Part shown: in pieces, positions 4,969 to 7,112 of the stretch
How the letters are laid out: the number at the start of each line of letters is the position of its first letter
How positions within the stretch are numbered: position 1 is the first letter of the stretch
DNA from: Oligoflexus sp.
Lineage (GTDB): Bacteria > Bdellovibrionota_B > Oligoflexia > Oligoflexales > Oligoflexaceae
Assembly (NCBI GenBank): GCA_030151925.1
Contig: JASLCY010000344.1
Location: 1 to 7,112 of the forward strand
Reading direction: 5' to 3'
Length of the DNA stretch: 7,112 nucleotides
Made by a program: the position numbers and the translations under genes
The notes under the pieces: model-generated
Databases searched by the model: none
The model's input: the letters and a program-made list of their open reading frames with translations, nothing else
What the model was told of the DNA's origin: nothing

Positions 4969-6177
4969 ATGTGGTTGTCACTGGCTCTCAGCGCTGCTCT
5001 TTTTCTTGCCATAGTCCGCTACCAGGTCCTCCTGACTCTTATCGTCCGCGCCGGTTCCCAGCTCAAACTTCGCAAGGACCCTCTCGCGACGCCGCCTAAC
5101 TTCGCCGTCCTGATTCCCGCGCACAACGAGGAAATAGGCATCGCCGCTACGGTCGGCAGCCTGCATGCCCTCGATTACCCGAAATCCAACTATCGAATCA
5201 TCACCATCGCCGACAACTGCTCCGACCAGACGGCGAAGGTCGCCGCGGCCTGCGGCTCGGAAGTCTTCGAACGTTTCCACGAGACCCGGAAGAGCAAGGG
5301 TTATGCGCTGGAATACGCGATCGAACGCCTGAAACAGGAACCCGGGGCCAAGCCGGACGCCATCGTGGTGATCGACGCCGATACGCGGGTCGACCGCGAT
5401 ATGCTCAACGCGATCGGCCGCCGCATTAACGAAGGCATGGACTGGCTGCAGGTGTACGGATCGGTCGCGAATCCCGATGATTCGTGGCGGACTCAGCTCA
5501 TGACCTATGCGTTCGCCCTCATCAACGGCATCTGGCTCGCGGGGCAAGAGCGCCTCGGCCTCGGCTGCGCCTTGCGCGGCAACGGCATGGTGCTCTCGTG
5601 GAAAGGCCTGCAACGGCACCCTTGGCAAGCCTACGGCCTCGCCGAGGACCTCGAATTCAGCTGGCATCTGCGCCTGGCGGGCGAACGCATCGGCTTCGTT
5701 CCCGAGGCGCGCATCTATTCGGAGATCATCACCGGCAACGAAGCGGCTTCCAAAGCGCAGCGCCTGCGCTGGGAGAAGGGGCGCGCGGAAGCCAAGAAAA
5801 CCTTCGCCGCCCGCATCGACGCGGGCAGCGATTCCCGGCTGCGCAAATGGCTCTTCGCCTCCGATCTCAACATGCCGCCTCTGAGCCGTTTCGCGGTCTA
5901 TTCCTACGGCTGCTGGTTCCTCGCGCTCGCGGCCTGCCTCCTGTCGCGCACGACTCTGCAGTTCGCGCTCGCGGGCGCTCTGCTCGGAGCGCAGACCTTC
6001 TTCCTCAGCATGTTCAAGATCTATCTCATGCTGCCGTTCTTTACGCTCGGGCTGCCTTGGCGCTACCTGAAAGCGCTCACCAAGGCCCCGCTCTACATGG
6101 CTTGGAAATTCGTGCTCCTGCTCAGCCGCACACCGGCGACCTGGGTAAGGACGGAACGTATTCAAAAAAAGGACTAG
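4969..6177 (+). CDS. Membrane-bound family 2 glycosyltransferase (GT2, processive-type motifs)
   Basis: The enzyme has 402 residues. An N-terminal membrane segment (about 1-26) precedes a cytoplasmic GT-A domain: VLIPAHNEE (47-55), IADNCSDQTA (80-89), DAD at 136-138 binding the metal-nucleotide sugar, the acceptor-site Glu-Asp in AEDLEFSW (225-232; Asp227 the likely base) and QRLRW (264-268), the QxxRW motif of processive synthases such as cellulose, hyaluronan and poly-GlcNAc synthases. Two or three hydrophobic segments follow (about 308-325, 330-348 and 351-387). The likely role is addition of sugars at the cytoplasmic face of the inner membrane during polysaccharide or glycolipid synthesis. 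The start has AGGA (4959-4962) 6 bases upstream and follows a TATAAT promoter. A GT26 gene lies close by on the other strand, which supports a surface-glycan role. It is shorter than most cellulose synthases and closer in size to the NodC/IcaA size class. The gene ends in a run of seven A that forms a slippery heptamer. Sugar and product are unknown. Confidence 0.9.
   Translation: MWLSLALSAALFLAIVRYQVLLTLIVRAGSQLKLRKDPLATPPNFAVLIPAHNEEIGIAATVGSLHALDYPKSNYRIITIADNCSDQTAKVAAACGSEVFERFHETRKSKGYALEYAIERLKQEPGAKPDAIVVIDADTRVDRDMLNAIGRRINEGMDWLQVYGSVANPDDSWRTQLMTYAFALINGIWLAGQERLGLGCALRGNGMVLSWKGLQRHPWQAYGLAEDLEFSWHLRLAGERIGFVPEARIYSEIITGNEAASKAQRLRWEKGRAEAKKTFAARIDAGSDSRLRKWLFASDLNMPPLSRFAVYSYGCWFLALAACLLSRTTLQFALAGALLGAQTFFLSMFKIYLMLPFFTLGLPWRYLKALTKAPLYMAWKFVLLLSRTPATWVRTERIQKKD
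6165..6171 (+). other. A_AAA_AAG slippery heptamer at the end of the GT2 gene
   Basis: The zero-frame codons CAA AAA AAG contain A_AAA_AAG, the dnaX-type -1 frameshift heptamer, in the correct register. An AAGGA lies 12 bases upstream (6147-6151), where dnaX also has an internal Shine-Dalgarno. A -1 shift would replace the final Asp and stop with eight residues (GLDAPRGL), ending at 6197. No strong downstream hairpin is seen. Confidence 0.3.
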
Positions 6178-6264
6178 ATGCGCCTAGGGGCCTTTGATGG
6201 TATATCTTCGAGGCAAATCTTAGTCGGAAAAGGGGTAAATTTTGAGAGCTGCTATTTTCATTGA
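6178..6264 (+). CDS. Possible 28-residue leader peptide between GT2 and the NYN gene
   Basis: An ATG directly abutting the GT2 stop codon (TAGATG) has AAAGGA 4 bases upstream (6168-6173). It opens a frame of 28 codons beginning MRLGAFDGIS and ending at a TGA inside the NYN gene, overlapping it by 23 bases in a different frame. Tandem placement would allow translational coupling from GT2 through to the NYN gene. It has no recognisable family and may be chance. Confidence 0.2.
   Translation: MRLGAFDGISSRQILVGKGVNFESCYFH
6228..6235 (+). promoter_or_regulatory. Ribosome-binding site for the TTG start of the NYN gene
   Basis: AAAAGGGG lies 6 bases before TTG 6242. There is no in-frame ATG nearby, and the NYN fold begins at once with the AIFIDGAYL strand, so this site fixes the unusual TTG start. 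Confidence 0.6.
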
Positions 6265-7072
6265 CGGTGCCTATCTACAGACCCAGCTAAAAAACTTTGG
6301 TGGAGAGCCCGACTATCTCCATATTGCAGACCACTTGTTGGCGCCTCTCCGCTCTTCGATCGATCTCGATCTCCTGCGCTGCTATTACTACTACTGCCCG
6401 CCTTATATGTCTCAAGAGCCGACGGAAGATGAACTTAAGCGGATGGAAGTCCACGAGAAGTTTGTCGCCGACATCCAAAGCCTCGGCCGCTGGGCAGTCC
6501 GTCTTGGCAAACTGCAAAAACGCTGGGAAGGGCAGAGGGAGATCTATGAGCAGAAGCGTGTTGACGTACTTCTCTCCGTCGACCTTGTGCGTCATGCAGC
6601 AGCAGGCCATGTTCAACATGCGATTCTGGTAGCCGGGGACAGTGATTTTATTCCAGCTGTGCAAGCCGCCAAAGAATCCGGGGTGACGGTTTCGCTCTGG
6701 TGCGGTGCGGCCAAGACGGTCCACAAGGAGCTTATCGACCTCGCGGACGAAGTCTATGCGTTCGACTGGAACACCTTCCCCCTCTTGAATCGTCCTTCAG
6801 GCTCACGGCAGAAGGCGCGCGGGCAAAATCAAAATCGCAGCGCAGCCCAGGATAATGCGCAGGCCCAGGAGAGCGAATCCGGCTCCGCAGCCTCCAGCGG
6901 CACGAAACGCCGTCGCCGCGGTGGGCGGGGACGCCGGAGCGGACGTCGCGGCGAGGGCGGGCAGGCGGATTCGGGGGAACATCAGGGTGAAGGCTCAGCC
7001 GAATCCTCAGCGCCCAAGAAATCGGCCTGGCGCGAGCGAATCAAGAGCCTGACCGCTAAAAAGCGCGAATAA
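6242..7072 (+). CDS. NYN domain (LabA/DUF88-type) putative RNase with Arg/Gly-rich tail
   Basis: This 276-residue protein starts at TTG, directly ahead of the first NYN strand, AIFIDGAYL, with Asp8. The PIN-like acidic site is completed by Asp108 in KRVDVLLSVDL (105-115) and by GDSDFIP (132-138; Asp133, Asp135). NYN/LabA proteins are Mg-dependent ribonuclease-fold proteins; a few cleave RNA, and many bacterial ones are uncharacterised. The domain ends near residue 180. The remaining 95 residues are low-complexity: Gln/Ser/Ala-rich, then RRRRGGRGRRSGRRGEGG (223-240), then an acidic stretch and a basic end (KKSAWRERIKSLTAKKRE). This resembles the RGG-type RNA-binding tails seen on RNA helicases and RNase E-like proteins. 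The gene ends in tandem TAA TAA. It follows GT2 by 64 bases and may be co-transcribed. No good promoter is seen in that gap. Confidence 0.88.
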   Translation: MRAAIFIDGAYLQTQLKNFGGEPDYLHIADHLLAPLRSSIDLDLLRCYYYYCPPYMSQEPTEDELKRMEVHEKFVADIQSLGRWAVRLGKLQKRWEGQREIYEQKRVDVLLSVDLVRHAAAGHVQHAILVAGDSDFIPAVQAAKESGVTVSLWCGAAKTVHKELIDLADEVYAFDWNTFPLLNRPSGSRQKARGQNQNRSAAQDNAQAQESESGSAASSGTKRRRRGGRGRRSGRRGEGGQADSGEHQGEGSAESSAPKKSAWRERIKSLTAKKRE

Positions 7073-7101
7073 TAACGGTAAACTCCGCAAATTTTCTACC
7101 G

Positions 7102-7111
7102 GCCCTAGGGC
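7102..7111. repeat. Short palindrome GCCCTAGGGC after the NYN gene
   Basis: A perfect 10-base palindrome at the window edge; the similar CCTAGGGGCC (6183-6192) lies just before the NYN gene. It could be the first part of a terminator cut off by the window end, since it follows a tandem stop by 27 bases. A weak CGGTA/TACCG inverted pair (7076-7080, 7097-7101) precedes it. Confidence 0.3.
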
Positions 7112-7112
7112 A

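Noticed and set aside
4978..6165. 395-codon open frame antisense to the GT2 gene
   Set aside because: Composition is low-complexity, rich in Glu, Arg, Ala and Gly as expected for the shadow of a GC-biased gene; the sense strand has all GT2 motifs.
7076..7101. CGGTA/TACCG inverted pair as a terminator for the NYN gene
   Set aside because: Only five pairs with a 16-base loop and no T run directly after it.

Overview
The window is a compact stretch of a bacterial chromosome: about nine protein genes in 7.1 kb, short gaps, clear Shine-Dalgarno sites, and a GC content that looks to be in the high fifties (estimated by eye). A signal peptide on a DUF4142 protein, an LPS/exopolysaccharide-type glycosyltransferase pair and several integral membrane enzymes suggest a Gram-negative organism, possibly proteobacterial or Bdellovibrionota-like. 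I cannot name a taxon from the sequence alone. There is no tRNA, rRNA, CRISPR array, insertion sequence or phage gene.

Left part (1-2319). A gene reading leftward off the window edge encodes an alpha-helical protein with a ferritin-like, AurF-type diiron pattern. It diverges from a rightward two-gene operon. The first gene is a small membrane protein resembling the Mpo1/DUF962 family. The second, overlapping it by ATGA, is a left-handed beta-helix (hexapeptide) acyltransferase-like protein. The two directions appear to be driven by promoters with overlapping -35 boxes. A leftward isoprenylcysteine methyltransferase-type (ICMT/PEMT-like) membrane methyltransferase converges on the operon, and the two coding ends overlap by 11 bases. 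Three or four neighbouring products therefore look membrane- or lipid-related, but no pathway can be assigned.

Middle (2320-3564). A secreted DUF4142 protein follows a 220-base gap with promoter-like elements and ends at a textbook UUCG-loop terminator. A 104-residue orphan protein of unknown function comes next.

Right part (3565-7112). A leftward pair consists of a YbaK-type aminoacyl-tRNA deacylase (159 residues from a GTG start, the same length as E. coli YbaK) and a WecG/TagA/CpsF-type (GT26) glycosyltransferase. Divergent from it is a membrane GT2 glycosyltransferase with a perfect TATAAT -10 box. GT2 and GT26 together point to surface polysaccharide synthesis, although no polymerase, flippase or export gene is in view. 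Last comes a TTG-started NYN-domain (LabA/DUF88-type) protein, a putative RNase, with a long Arg/Gly-rich disordered tail.

No clearly new multi-gene system is visible. The points most worth a second look are the AurF-like gene and its divergent promoter pair, a dnaX-type A_AAA_AAG slippery heptamer at the end of the GT2 gene, a strong Shine-Dalgarno feeding an out-of-frame small ORF ahead of the methyltransferase, and the orphan 104-residue protein.
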